Positions 39,033 through 49,189 of a DNA stretch of 64,000 nt are shown here, one piece after another. A model generated the notes under the pieces. That model searched no databases. It saw only the letters and a list, made by a program, of their open reading frames with translations, and was not told the origin of the DNA. The translations under genes were made by a program, and so were the position numbers. The stretch's first letter is position 1. Each line of letters begins with the position of its first letter. Source of the DNA: Paulinella micropora (Eukaryota; Cercozoa; Imbricatea; Euglyphida; Paulinellidae); assembly GCA_019918135.1 (NCBI GenBank), contig WBZZ01004788.1:98501-162500 (forward strand), given 5' to 3'.

Positions 39033-41336
39033 CTAATCCGTGTCCAGTGCTTTATCCAAGCGATTGTGCCAACCCGCAATCGTGTCTACGTGCGCGTTCC
39101 TCTCCGCTTCTGGCAACAACAATACTTGCGCGGCGGAGTGCGGGGAAAGCAAGATGTGGCCTAGGTACGCGAGTTGCCGCGCGTAACCAGCCACTAGCTT
39201 TTGGGAGTAGCTGTCCCACCAGCCGACGAGTCCGCGCACGCTGGCTTGTAGAGCCTGCAGAACTCGCGGTTGCAATTCGGCCCGCAGCAACTCCAGACGG
39301 GTCTGGTACGAGCCGGGCCCAGATACCCCTGCCACGCGGGCACACAACCTCTGCACTTCTTTCTGGATGGGTTCCTCTAGGCATCGCCTGAACCCAGATC
39401 CAGTCCAATCCTCTAGTAGCTTGTCGGCCGCGCCCTGGTGCTCCTCCTTTCGAGCAACTATCAGTGCGTTGCACTTGAGGTCTTGCTCCCGTAGCTCGCA
39501 CAGCAACTTATGCAGCTCTGTCTGCAAAAGTGCTAGCCGCCGGGAGAATTCGCCATTCATAAAACACACAACCAGACTGCAAGCTTCTTTTTCCACTAGC
39601 TCGAACACCTCGTGGCTGAGATGCCAGGTTGTCTGGTTGGGTGGCGCTCCGGTGGAGTACGCGTCTCCTTTCCGGCGCAGAATGGCGGTCAGAACGCTGT
39701 GATGCTCGATCTTTTCGTGGCAGTAGCGGGCCGCCAGAGGGGTTACGGCCTCTGCCGTTTTGTCGCTGTTTACACTGCGCTCCAAACTGTTGTGGACCTC
39801 GTTAAAAAAAGCCCGTCGCCAATCTTCGGCCTGCCGCTCGAGGCACGCGCTGACGCGGCCGTTGAATTCTGCACAGTCGTGCCCCGCTTCATCCACCGCT
39901 GCTCCCAAGCGTAAGTGTAGCAGTTGCAGCAGCTGTTTCTCGTGTTTCGCCATCACCGGCCGCAGCACACTTCGCCGCAGGTATTTGCGCAGCGCCGGCA
40001 CCCCTGTGTGGCGTCTTTTTTGCCACACGGAGGCACCAGTGCCTTCCTTGAGCCGTGCGTAGTCCCGGGGACTGGTCGCGTGCACTGAGATCTGCAGGCC
40101 GGCCGGCGCCTGGTCCAGCAGCTCCTTGACCTGGCCCGCAACACTTTCTTCCAGGCTTTGGCGCACAAAGGCGTTGCGCGCGAGGGCCGCCCACACCTGC
40201 GCTTGGGCGCCGTTGCTGCGCAGTGCCTCGCGCACGGGCCTGCCGTTATGTAGTTTCCCGTGTTTCCTGACCCACCAGCGGCACGCGTTCAGCAGTGTTC
40301 TGTGCCCCTTAATGCAGCACGCCAACCCCCCAGTGCACGGCCCAGGCTTGTCGGGCTTCCCCACACAAAAGCCCAACAGCTTCGTGCTCCCTTCCAGCTC
40401 TTCAGGCTCCAGCCCGGTGTCGCTCTTGGTCAGCACGAACGCCAGCCTGTTCAGGCGGCCGTGCTGTACGCACATCTGCACTGCCCGAGCGAACTTGCCC
40501 GTGTTCTGTCGGTTTGTTAGGGCGCGCGTGATGTTGGCCACCAGCAACACACAGTCCGCCTGTGGCAGGTATTGTTCCCACACATTGTCACGCAACTGGT
40601 TGCTGTCGTTATTGCCTGGCAGGTCGCACAGTACCAGCCCGCCACAGTTACTCGACGGTCGCTGGCGCAGCAGTTGAAAACGCCCCCTGACCACCACCTT
40701 CTGCACACAGCCCCAGCGCGGCACACAGCTTGTTGTGCGTCGTCGCTTGCACGCCGGCTGCCCTGGCTCGCGTGCGGCATGGGCGTACGCGAACGCCGCC
40801 TCTAGCGCCGCCCGCGCATCCCTGCCCCTAAACCGCACGTGTGTGCCCAACGCGGCGTGTAACTCTGGGTACCACGCTTCGAGCTCCTGCAGCGTTAGGC
40901 CACGCTTTGTTAGTCGCGCCTCCAGCCCCGTGTAGATCTCGCACAAGGTCTGCAACGCCTCCGAGCGCGCCTTGGATTCTTGGCGGCCGAAGCCCAAGTC
41001 CAGCAGCAACGGCCGTATTCTTGCCTGCCAGATATCCCGCGCGTAGAAGCAAAGCTCAACCTCGAAGTAAACGGTGTCTGCGAATTCGAAATGCAGGGGG
41101 CATTGCGTGCAAGACGTACCCTGCGCACCAGACAGGGGCAGGTCCTCGTCTAACAACTGCGACAGTAGCTTGCTCTTGCCGACGCCCGATTCGCCAGTGA
41201 TAACTACCAGCAGGGGTCCAGGCCCCTCGCTCAGCTCGTGCTCCAGGTGCGCGTGCTCCGCTTTCCCCAGCGCCAGTTTGATGTCCTTGTCCTGCAGGGC
41301 CTTCCGCAGCTCTGAGTATGTCGAGCGCCGGCGCAT
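39033..41336 (-). CDS. Dynamin-superfamily-like large GTPase
   Basis: The 767-residue protein has a complete GTPase signature: P-loop GESGVGKS (48-55), G3 DLPGNND (238-244) after a hydrophobic strand, and G4 TKSD (303-306). The long insert between G1 and G3 and the mainly helical, Glu/Gln/Arg-rich C-terminal ~450 residues (e.g. LLQLLHLRLGAAVDEAGHDC) fit dynamin-like proteins of the nuclear-GTPase/SLIP-GC type more than small GTPases. Such proteins oligomerise and remodel membranes or nucleoprotein assemblies. No membrane segment is visible. The start is the first ATG of an unbroken frame. The gene is intact and strongly GC-rich. A host-derived or interferon-like GTPase in a virus would be unusual. 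Confidence 0.85.
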   Translation of the reverse strand: MRRRSTYSELRKALQDKDIKLALGKAEHAHLEHELSEGPGPLLVVITGESGVGKSKLLSQLLDEDLPLSGAQGTSCTQCPLHFEFADTVYFEVELCFYARDIWQARIRPLLLDLGFGRQESKARSEALQTLCEIYTGLEARLTKRGLTLQELEAWYPELHAALGTHVRFRGRDARAALEAAFAYAHAAREPGQPACKRRRTTSCVPRWGCVQKVVVRGRFQLLRQRPSSNCGGLVLCDLPGNNDSNQLRDNVWEQYLPQADCVLLVANITRALTNRQNTGKFARAVQMCVQHGRLNRLAFVLTKSDTGLEPEELEGSTKLLGFCVGKPDKPGPCTGGLACCIKGHRTLLNACRWWVRKHGKLHNGRPVREALRSNGAQAQVWAALARNAFVRQSLEESVAGQVKELLDQAPAGLQISVHATSPRDYARLKEGTGASVWQKRRHTGVPALRKYLRRSVLRPVMAKHEKQLLQLLHLRLGAAVDEAGHDCAEFNGRVSACLERQAEDWRRAFFNEVHNSLERSVNSDKTAEAVTPLAARYCHEKIEHHSVLTAILRRKGDAYSTGAPPNQTTWHLSHEVFELVEKEACSLVVCFMNGEFSRRLALLQTELHKLLCELREQDLKCNALIVARKEEHQGAADKLLEDWTGSGFRRCLEEPIQKEVQRLCARVAGVSGPGSYQTRLELLRAELQPRVLQALQASVRGLVGWWDSYSQKLVAGYARQLAYLGHILLSPHSAAQVLLLPEAERNAHVDTIAGWHNRLDKALDTD

Positions 41337-41490
41337 TTGTTTCAGGAGACGAAAATGTTTGCACTTTTTCTCTTGCCTGAGTTTTTAGCTCTTACAATGC
41401 CACTGAAAACTAGGAGAGGGAGAGAGAAGGGGGGAAAAGGAGAGTGAGTTTTTCCTGGGGGGCGCGACCTCCTCGCCTCCCCTTTCCCCT

Positions 41491-41820
41491 GTGAAGTCAC
41501 AGGATAAGCTGGCATGGGATGTGCATATCACGCTAAGCTACGACGCCCAACGCTCATGCAAGACTTTCCCCCTGTCCGGAATTATCCAGGATGGAACCGT
41601 GAACATTTCGAACCTAGCTTCGATGCTTGACTCCAAGCAGGGCTTGCAATACTTGTTGTGGAGCCAGGTTTTATTGGGCATGCACGTACCATTACTCGAG
41701 GCGTTAGTGCGCCAGAACAAGGCAGACCTTGCCAAGCAGCTACTCCTCTACCTGCCGCTGGAGATAAAACACAAGGAAAGTAAGCTACTGGCTGCTCTAG
41801 ACCAGAACTCGTCGTCATGA
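41491..41820 (+). CDS. Possible small protein or terminal exon
   Basis: A coding-like frame (DKLAWDVHITLSYDAQRSC, VPLLEALVRQNKADLAKQLL) of about 105 residues ends in two adjacent stops. It lacks an in-frame ATG near its beginning; it opens with GTG and CCCCTGTGAAGTCACAG, an acceptor-like string, lies at its start. The C-terminal part resembles a helical repeat (ankyrin-like in feel, LLEALVRQNKADLAKQLLLY) but no family assignment is safe. It is divergent from the GTPase gene. Confidence 0.45.
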   Translation: MKSQDKLAWDVHITLSYDAQRSCKTFPLSGIIQDGTVNISNLASMLDSKQGLQYLLWSQVLLGMHVPLLEALVRQNKADLAKQLLLYLPLEIKHKESKLLAALDQNSSS

Positions 41821-41932
41821 TGAGAAAAAGAACAGAAAAAAAGGAGCGATAAAGAAAAAAACTCCCCGGCATACAGGGAACGGAGCGCCAAAGGGAGAGG
41901 GGCGACCCTCCCTCTCATCCGTTCTCATGGCT

Positions 41933-42010
41933 GCGTGGGGGGGGGGCACCCCCCCCCCATCTACTTCTCACTGTTGCGTGGGGGGGGGGGGGGGGGGCGC
42001 CCCCCTCCCC
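41933..42010 (+). promoter_or_regulatory. Two G-run/C-run hairpins before the 42030 gene
   Basis: GCGTGGGGGGGGGGCACCCC with further C, then GCGTGG with a run of about 17 G, CGC and C runs. Both can form near-perfect stems, 25-95 bp upstream of the ATG at 42030. They may be a tandem duplication of one element, since both follow GCGTGG. Confidence 0.55.
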
Positions 42011-42029
42011 GCACCACAACCCAAACTGT

Positions 42030-42428
42030 ATGCGCCTGCGCGCAGCTGGCACTAATCAACAATTTAGTGAAGAGCAAGGCACAGCAAAGAGAAAGGTCCC
42101 GTCGGAACCTGGCAGGAGAAGAAGCAAGAAAATGCCTTGTCTTGGTGCACAGATGACGACCAGACGAATCGACTCGACGGAATTTTCTTCTCGCGCCCAA
42201 CGCGCGCTCAAACGAGAATACGTTATTGCTTGCAATACGTTAAGTATGCTAACTGACAAATATAACGGACTGATGTATCGCTATCTGTGGACTTTAGACG
42301 GAGATGCAGATGAACAAAACCAATTAGATCTTGTGACTGATAGCATAATAACCCTGCAGCAGGAACTAACTGAAATGCGTCGGAATCTAGTATCTTTACC
42401 TCCAGTGCGTTTTACAATCAACTGCTAG
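42030..42428 (+). CDS. Small helical protein with basic N-terminus
   Basis: The 132-residue product has a Lys/Arg-rich N-terminus (TAKRKVPSEPGRRRSKKM) and a helical C-terminal part (about 60-125): LKREYVIACNTLSMLTDKY and TDSIITLQQELTEMRRNL, the latter coiled-coil-like. It may bind nucleic acid through the basic tail (inference). The ATG directly follows the C-rich side of a G/C hairpin. It is followed by AAAAATATTAAAAAAA. Lower GC than neighbours in the C-terminal half. No family is recognised. Confidence 0.6.
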   Translation: MRLRAAGTNQQFSEEQGTAKRKVPSEPGRRRSKKMPCLGAQMTTRRIDSTEFSSRAQRALKREYVIACNTLSMLTDKYNGLMYRYLWTLDGDADEQNQLDLVTDSIITLQQELTEMRRNLVSLPPVRFTINC

Positions 42429-42591
42429 CAAAAAATATTAAAAAAAACTTCTTAACTTGGACAAGTTTCGGACTATCGCCCCCCGCGTGCGAGGCATGCT
42501 ACCGGAATTAATAACGATGAAAAAACAAGAGGATTTTTACAGTTGAAAGAAAAGAACGAGGTGGCGTTCGAGAATCCCATGGCTTTTCCAG

Positions 42592-42705
42592 TTCAGCTCG
42601 GCAATGTCTTCAGAGCCTTAGTTTCTTGCCCCAATCGGTCAGAGTATTTTTTGCCCTCCATATTAATCAGGGTTTCTACCGTAACTTTGTTTAGTCTCTG
42701 TAAGG
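42592..42705 (-). pseudogene. Chimeric remnant of an F-box/LRR gene
   Basis: CAGCTCGGCAATGTCTTCA matches 20955-20973 of the intact LRR gene. It is followed directly by TTTCTTGCCCCAATCGGTCA and GGTTTCTACCGTAACT, which match 21831-21895. Two segments about 850 bp apart in the gene are thus joined here. Confidence 0.65.
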
Positions 42706-42759
42706 GCCGCCCAACTCTGACGCAGCTAAGAAGAAAAGACCTCAGCATGGGTTTTCACG

Positions 42760-43500
42760 GTTTTTTGGGGGCCCACTCTTCCCTCGCCCCGCCTCGCCCC
42801 CCTCCCTCCTCCCCCCTCCGTCTTGCACAGATTTTTTTTCGGGAGTCAGACAAGCCGGTAAACCTGTTTTCTGGTTTTCTAATTTTCTAATTTTGGCCTT
42901 GCGCTTTCAACCTGCAGCCTGGGCGGGGGTAGGTCGTGCTACAGCCATCCAGCTCTCTTGCGCCCACCCCCGACATGCGGCTGGGGCGGGGTAGGTAGCG
43001 CTACAGCGGGGGGGTATTGACTGTGAAAAACTTAGAAAACTAGAAAAACCAGAAACGGGTTTTCACGATTTTTGGGGGCCCACTCTTCCCTCGCCCCCCT
43101 ATCGCTCCCCTCGCCCCGCCTCTCCCCCCTCCCTTTCTCCCCCTTCTCCCACTCACATTCCGCTCGCCTCCCCTTCCCTTCCCCCGCACTTCTCTCCCCC
43201 CTCCGTCTTGCACAGATTTTTTTTTCGGGAGTCAGACAAGCCGGTAAACCTGTTTTCTGGTTTTCTAATTTTCTAATTTTGGCTTGCGCTTTCAATCTGC
43301 AGCCTGGGCGGGGGTAGGTCGTGCTACAGCCATCCAGCTCTCTTGCGCCCACCCCCGACATGCGGCTGGGGCGGGGGTAGGTAACGCTACAGCGGGGGGT
43401 ATTGACTGTAAAAAACTTAGAAAACTAGAAAAACCAGAAACGGGTTTTCACGATTTTTTGGGGGCTCACTCTTTTCTCGCCCCCCTATCGCTCCCCTCGC
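42760..43500 (+). repeat. RepE, two forward units
   Basis: Units about 385 bp apart (GCGCTTTCAA at 42901 and 43286). Each contains TTTTCTGGTTTTCTAATTTT, the G/C-rich core GGTAGGTCGTGCTACAGCC, CGACATGCGGCTGGGGCGG, and ACTTAGAAAACTAGAAAAAC, then a pyrimidine tract and CCGTCTTGCACAGATTTTT. The AT-rich arms are inverted repeats of each other. ORFs across it are artefacts. Confidence 0.9.
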
Positions 43501-43502
43501 CC

Positions 43503-44240
43503 CGCCAAGAGCAGTACCCTGGAAACTCTTGGCGCGCCTCCCCCATCCCCTCAGTTAGTATTGGGGGGCTCTAAGACTTAGCCGGCCTGTTTCTGGTCCA
43601 AAGAGCTTGACACAAAGATAAAGTACTATTTTCCGTTTTTGTTACATTTAATCATTAAAGAGATCGCGTCGTTGGCGCCGGGTTAGCTAAATGCTAGAAC
43701 TTCAGCTTATTCAACGAATCTTACAACCACAACGCTTCATTAAAGACACACTTAAGGAACAAAATCCAGATTCTTTATTTACCAGCCCGGTTTTTCGAAT
43801 TCTGGTTTTTCTATTTTTTTCATTTTCTTGCAGCGGTACAGAACGCCGCTGTAGCGCTGCCTAACCCCGCCCCAGCCGCATGTCGGTGTTGGGGGCAAGA
43901 GAGCTAGATGGCTGTAGCACGACCTACCCCCGCCCAAGCTGCAGGTCGAAAGTGTAAAGCCAAAACTAGAAAATTAGAAAACCAGAAAATCGGTTTACCG
44001 GCTTGTTTGACTCCCGAAAAAAAATATGTGCAAGACGGAGGGAGAAGTGCGGGGGGGAAGGGGAGGGAAGGAAGGGGAAGGGGAGAGAAGGAAAGGGGGC
44101 GAGGAGGGGAGGGGGTGGGGAGAGATAGGCGGCGAGGGGGAGAGTGGGGCCCCAAAAAATCCTGAAAACCCGTTTCTGGTTTTTCTAGTTTTCTAAATTT
44201 TTCACAGTCAATACCCCCCGCTGTAGCGCTACCTACCCCC
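43503..44240. repeat. Duplicated segment (copy 1) merging into inverted RepE
   Basis: From CGCCAAGAGCAGTACCCTGG to about 44160, this matches 56033-56700 almost base for base. It includes a copy of the 3' flank of locus A (43611-43690 is the reverse complement of 33531-33609) and then an inverted RepE unit (43915-44235). No gene is present. Confidence 0.85.
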
Positions 44241-44553
44241 GCCTAGGCCGCGGGTCTAGTGGAGGTCGCGACCGCATTGAAAACCGGGGGTATCCCCAAA
44301 AATTCAGAATCCTGCCACCGACAAAATCCGGTAGCTGGTGGCAGAGCCATCGAGCCTGGCGCACCGTGCGTCGGATCCGGCGTGATACTATGTACTGATG
44401 GGCGGCCAAGCACAACGGCGGCAAAAATGCAAGAATTCTTTCAATAGCTTTAATTTTTTTTGGATAAGTTTTAAAATATAAGTGCCGCTCTCAGAAAAAC
44501 ATATATAATATGTACAACTTGCCTTTTCATTCCTCGGGGCATGGGATTTGTAT

Positions 44554-45945
44554 CTACGCGTTGTTGGCCTGGCTAGGTCGTGAGCATGCCGTTTCTAGAG
44601 AAGGTAGGCACAAACTGTTGCCAGGATCACGCAACAGTGATATCGATACTAGCACGGAGCCCGCCGTGCCAGGTTCACCGGCCAGCACCACGAAGGAACG
44701 ATTGCCATACGCGATAGCACGCCAGGTTTTAGTGCTGGGGATAGCCTGGGGGTCCCAAGTAACCCCGTCGCGCGATACCAGTACTCGATCGCCTCCTTCG
44801 CGCACTCCTACGAACAGGCCATCCTCGCTGCAGCCGATTTGGGTGAAACCCATGTAGCCGCTCGTGGCCACGACGCTAGGTACCCGGTACGCCCAGGTTC
44901 TGCCAGCGTCGGCCGACGCCATGGCGCAGGTCCGCCCGTTCATACAAGCAGCCGCGACCGCGACGAAAAGGCCTTGGCCATAAGTTATATCCGTCCAGTA
45001 GTTGTCGTACATCTCGCCCGCCAGAACCGTCCAGCTTCGACCGGCGTCGGCAGACAGCAGGAATATACCAGGCCTGTTAGCATATTCGACATTACAGTCG
45101 TCCTTCTGCAGAACCGCCACAAACAGCCCTTGCCCATAAGAAATCGCCTGCACAGCGCCATAGCTGGCCAGACCAAAGTTTGCGGGCAGACTGCCGTCTG
45201 TCCAGGTTACGCCGTCGGTCGAAAACATAGCGGTCGGAATTGCAGCATTCAAGCCCGGCGTCACTGAGCCCAGGGCCACGAACACGCCGTCGCCAAACGC
45301 GACGGCGCGCCAATCTCCTGCGCGCGCCACCCCGCGCGGTTGCCAGACTAGGCCGTCCGTAGACGTCATGATGCCGTCGTGGTTGCCGGTGCCGCCCTTA
45401 TATCCCACCGCCACAAACATGTCGCCGCCAAACACAATATCCGCCCATGTACATCCGACAGGCGTGCGACGGATCGTCCAGTTTCGACCGTCAGGAGATG
45501 TCATTGCTGACTCGTTATTACTCCACCCTACAGATCCTACCGCCACAAACAGTCCGTTGCCATACGCTAGTTTGTGCCAAGCACCGTTGCGAGGAGAGCC
45601 GGCGCTCTTAGCCAGAGACCACTCTAGCCTGTCGCGCGCCTGGAAGTGTCGTTCGACTTTTTGGGTGAAGTTCTGAACTCGCGACTGTTGCGCACCGTGC
45701 TCGTCTAGCCGCATTTTTTGCGTTTGCACAACTTCTTGCAGTTCGCGGATTTGATTGCCTTGCGCGGCCACGGTCGCATTCAGCGCCGCTAGTTTGGCCG
45801 CCAGGTCGCGCACGCTGACGCCGTCTACAAGCAGCAGCTGGTCCGTGCTGTACGTAATGTTGGCGCTGCCAAACGTAATAGCGTCGCCGGTCAATGCTAG
45901 CTTAGCCTGGGCCAGAACCGCGGAGAGACAGCACACGATGAGCAT
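44554..45945 (-). CDS. Secreted Asp-box (BNR) propeller protein with coiled-coil stalk
   Basis: The 463-residue product starts with a signal peptide (MLIVCCLSAVLAQAKLALTG). A short repeat-like region follows (AITFGSANITYSTDQLLLVD), then a coiled coil at about 45-105 (AALNATVAAQGNQIRELQEV) and a beta-propeller from about 105. At least six Asp-boxes (SxDxGxxW) are visible: TSPDGRNWT, TSTDGLVWQ, FSTDGVTWT, LSADAGRSWT, ASADAGRTWA and VSRDGVTWD, alternating with GLFVAVG-type strands. Sialidases and sortilin-like proteins use this fold, but catalytic sialidase residues are not evident. The stalk-plus-propeller layout suggests a fibre-like adhesin on a particle or surface (inference). Intact; a decayed paralogue is at 54.6 kb. 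Confidence 0.85.
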   Translation of the reverse strand: MLIVCCLSAVLAQAKLALTGDAITFGSANITYSTDQLLLVDGVSVRDLAAKLAALNATVAAQGNQIRELQEVVQTQKMRLDEHGAQQSRVQNFTQKVERHFQARDRLEWSLAKSAGSPRNGAWHKLAYGNGLFVAVGSVGWSNNESAMTSPDGRNWTIRRTPVGCTWADIVFGGDMFVAVGYKGGTGNHDGIMTSTDGLVWQPRGVARAGDWRAVAFGDGVFVALGSVTPGLNAAIPTAMFSTDGVTWTDGSLPANFGLASYGAVQAISYGQGLFVAVLQKDDCNVEYANRPGIFLLSADAGRSWTVLAGEMYDNYWTDITYGQGLFVAVAAACMNGRTCAMASADAGRTWAYRVPSVVATSGYMGFTQIGCSEDGLFVGVREGGDRVLVSRDGVTWDPQAIPSTKTWRAIAYGNRSFVVLAGEPGTAGSVLVSISLLRDPGNSLCLPSLETACSRPSQANNA

Positions 45946-46075
45946 GACTTACAGGTGCCGAGCGCAGGGGGGGCTGACAGGCTAACGTCTGTTGTACCCC
46001 TTCACTTTTGCAGGTTTTGGGATTTGGCTTGCTTATTATTTTTTGTGTGTGCATATTTTGGAAAGGGGGCGTCAT

Positions 46076-46110
46076 GGGTGTGGGGGGGGGGGGGGGGAGG
46101 AGGCGCCCCC
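46076..46110. promoter_or_regulatory. G-run/C-run hairpin between divergent genes
   Basis: A run of 16 G followed by AGGAGGCGCCCCC, about 130 bp upstream of the leftward propeller gene and upstream of the 46.2-47.2 kb gene. Confidence 0.5.
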
Positions 46111-46183
46111 TTCTTTAGTAGCTGTGACCCTTCTGATTTTTTTCTTCTCCTCCCCTTAGCATTTGCTTTTAATTTTGCTAAGG

Positions 46184-47171
46184 TATTACTTCTCTCTCAC
46201 GCTTGAAGAAATCAAAATATCAATTGACTACTATGGGGACCCATCTTCGGACCTGTCAGATACACTTATATTGCCCTTTGGACCGCGTGGCATAGTTTGG
46301 CTACGCCTCAGATTGTTGCTGATGAATAGTACCGTGATCCCGAAGGCGCTGATCCAGTTCTGGGAGAGCCTTGGCCACGAGTTTGTGGGCCTCCAGCCTG
46401 CCTGCACGCGTCACCGACCTCACTTTTAGTTCCGTAAACCTGAAGCCCGGCCCGCGCCTGACGGCAGAGGCACTCATCGCCCGAACGCCAATGTCGGGTC
46501 TGCAAGGCAGGTACGATCTTCTGCGCGTGTTCAAGTCACCACGTGGAGAGATTTGCCTAATCCTTGAATGCCAGCTCCGCCTTAATAGGGGCGAAGCCTG
46601 CGAGCTGGCGCGTTATCTACAGACCTGGTCCCGCAGGCCGCACGACGCTCCCCTCGGTTTATCTGCCGAAGCCTGGTTTTTTATTGTTGGCTACTGCGTG
46701 CCAGAGACAGTAGGTTCCTTCGATCTTAAGAGAAATCGGCGCTGGCCAGCACAGAGCTCAAATGAATACGACACTCCATCGCGCGTGTGGCCGTACGCGC
46801 GGCCGTGGTTCGACCGTGAACCGCAGCGCCTAGCGATGCTACACTACGCCGGACTTGTGCTGGGACAAATGAGAGCCTCCGCTCGAAACCGTATTCGTGG
46901 TTTCGACGGTGTCGCAACCCAAGCCAAGCTGTCGCAGGCGCTGTTACTTCTGCGCCAGCTTGATGAAGACGAAGAAGACCGTGCTCCTTCGCACGGCTTT
47001 GTTCTAGAAAGGAGGGTAGGCAGCAGAAGCCTTTCTGACTTATGCCTCAAGCTTCAAGAAGGCGTGGCCTCCGTTCTGGCACGGGACTATCACGACCCAG
47101 CCTGGGAGGAGCTCCTCGGCTCGGCCTTGCAAGGGCTGGAGGACGCCGTGTGCTATGCCCCAAGGTTTTAG
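46184..47171 (+). pseudogene. Uncharacterised protein, probable single frameshift
   Basis: A first frame with coding character (EEIKISIDYYGDPSSDLSDT, ILPFGPRGIVWLRLRLLLMN) runs to 46429. A second overlapping frame runs from about 46371 to 47171 (DLTFSSVNLKPGPRLTAEAL, CLILECQLRLNRGEACELAR, LLLRQLDEDEEDRAPSHGFV). A one-base shift near 46390-46425 would join them into about 320 residues. The first ATG of frame one is 46322, and CTCCTCCCCTTAG upstream looks like an acceptor; frame two alone has its first ATG at 46491. No family is recognised; the second part is helical and charged. Confidence 0.5.
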
Positions 47172-47442
47172 CTATAAAAACGAAATCACTACCACGCGCT
47201 TGCTTATATACCTAGCGTTGCATCAACAATTGAAATTCCGGCTTGGGTTCTTTGAAAAAAAATTAAACACTTTCTCGCCGCTCCTCCCCGCAACGCCTCG
47301 GTCACACGTTCTGCTACGAGGCTCTTCCAGAACAGCCCAGTAGGCAGCCTTTGCCACACCACACACACACAAAAAAAGTCGCTTTCCGTCTGTTGTCGAA
47401 TTCTTGTTTTAATAAAAAGCAGAATTATTATTTTTTTCCTGT

Positions 47443-47466
47443 CTAACCCTAACCCTAACCCTAACC
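47443..47466 (+). repeat. Interstitial telomere-type repeat, four CTAACC units
   Basis: CTAACC is repeated four times in direct succession and is followed by CCCGC. This is the vertebrate/many-protist telomere unit read on the C-rich strand. It sits exactly at the left edge of the long RepE array. Confidence 0.9.
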
Positions 47467-49150
47467 CCCGCACTTCTCCCCGCCCCTCCGTCTTGCTCAG
47501 ACAAGCCGGTAAACCTGTTTTCTGGTTTTCTAATTTTCTAATTTTGGCTTGCGCTTTCAACCTGCAGCCTGGGCGGAGGTAGGTCGTGCTACAGCCATCC
47601 AGCTCTCTTGCGCCCACCCCCGACATGCGGCTGGGGCGAGGGTAGGTAACGCTACAGCGGGGAGTATTGATTGTGAAAAACTTAGAAAACTAGAAAAACC
47701 AGAAACGGGTTTTCACGATTTTTTGGGGGCTCACTCTTCCCTCGCCCCCCTATCGCTCCCCTCGCCCCGCCCCTTCCCCGCACTTCTCCCCGCCCCCGCC
47801 CCCCTCCCCTCCTCCCCCCTCCGTCTTGCACAGATCTTTTTTCGGGAGTCAGACAAGCCGGTAAACCTGTTTTCTGGTTTTCTAATTTTCTAATTTTGGC
47901 CTTGCGCTTTCAACCTGCAGCCTGGGCGGGGGTAGGTCGTGCTACAGCCATCCAGCTCTCTTGCGCGCACCCCCGACATGCGGCTGGAGCGGGGGTAGGT
48001 AGCGCTACAGCGGGGGGTATTGACTGTGAAAAACTTAGAAAACTATAAAAACCAGAAACGGGTTTTCACGGTTTTTTGGGGGCCCACTCTTTCCTCGCCC
48101 CGCCTCGCCCCCCTCCCTTTCTCTCCCACTCACATTCCGCTCGCCTTCTCTCCCCTTCCCCGCACTTTTCTCCGCCCCCTCCTCCCTCCTCCGTCTTGCA
48201 CAGATTTTTTTTCGGGAGTCAGACAAGCCGGTAAACCTGTTTTCTGGTTTTCTAATTTTCTAATTTTGACTTGCGCTTTCAACCTGCAGCCTGGGCGGGG
48301 GTTAGTCGTGCTACAGCCATCCAGCTCTCTTGTGCGCACCCCCGACATACGGCTGGGGCGGGGGTAGGTAGCGCTACAGCGGGGGGTATTGACTGTGAAA
48401 AACTTAGAAAACTAGAAAAACCAGAAACGGATTTTCACGATTTTTGGGAGCCCATTCTTCCTTCGCCCCACCTCGCCTCCCTCCCTTTCTCCCCCTTCTC
48501 CCACTCACATTCCGCTCGCCTCCCCTCCCCTTCCCCCGCACTTCTCTCCCCCCCCCCCCCTCCCTCCTCCCCCCTCCGTCTTGCACAGATTTTTTTTCGG
48601 GAGTCAAACAAGCCAGTAAAGCTGTTTTCTGGTTTTCTAATTTTCTAATTTTGGCTTGCACTTTTAACCTGCAGCCTGGGCGAGGTTAGGTCGTGCTACA
48701 GCCATCCAGCTCTCTTGCGCGCACCCCCGACATGCGGCTGGGGCGGGGGTAGGTAGCGCTACAGCGGGGGGGTATTGATTGTGAAAAACTTAGAAAACTA
48801 GAAAAACCAGAAACGGGTTTTCACGATTTTTTGGGGGCCCACTCTTCCCTCGGCCCCCTATCGCTTCCCCCGCACTTCTCCCCGCCCCTCCCCCCTCCCT
48901 CCTCCCTCCTCCGTCTTGCTCAGACAAGCCGCGGTAAACCTGTTTTCTGGTTTTCTAATTTTCTAATTTTGGCTTTGCACTTTCAACCTACAGCCTGGGC
49001 GGAGGTAGGTCGTGCTACAGCCATCCAGCTCTCTTGCGCCCACCCCCGACATGCGGCTGGGGCGAGGGTAGGTAGCGCTACAGCGGGGGGGTATTGATTG
49101 TGAAAAACTTAGAAAACTAGAAAAACCAGAAACGGGTTTTCACGATTTTT
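47467..49150 (+). repeat. RepE, five forward units in tandem
   Basis: Landmarks GCGCTTTC (or close variants) at 47551, 47904, 48273, 48658 and 48977 give units of 319-385 bp. The cores are nearly identical and length varies mainly in the pyrimidine tract. No gene is present. Confidence 0.92.
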
Positions 49151-49189
49151 TCTTTCGTGCACAATTGAAAGTTTTCGCGCTAGTAAGAA

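Noticed and set aside
41491..41820. Assignment of the small ORF as an ankyrin protein
   Set aside because: One helix pair feels ankyrin-like, but the consensus TPLHxA motif is absent.
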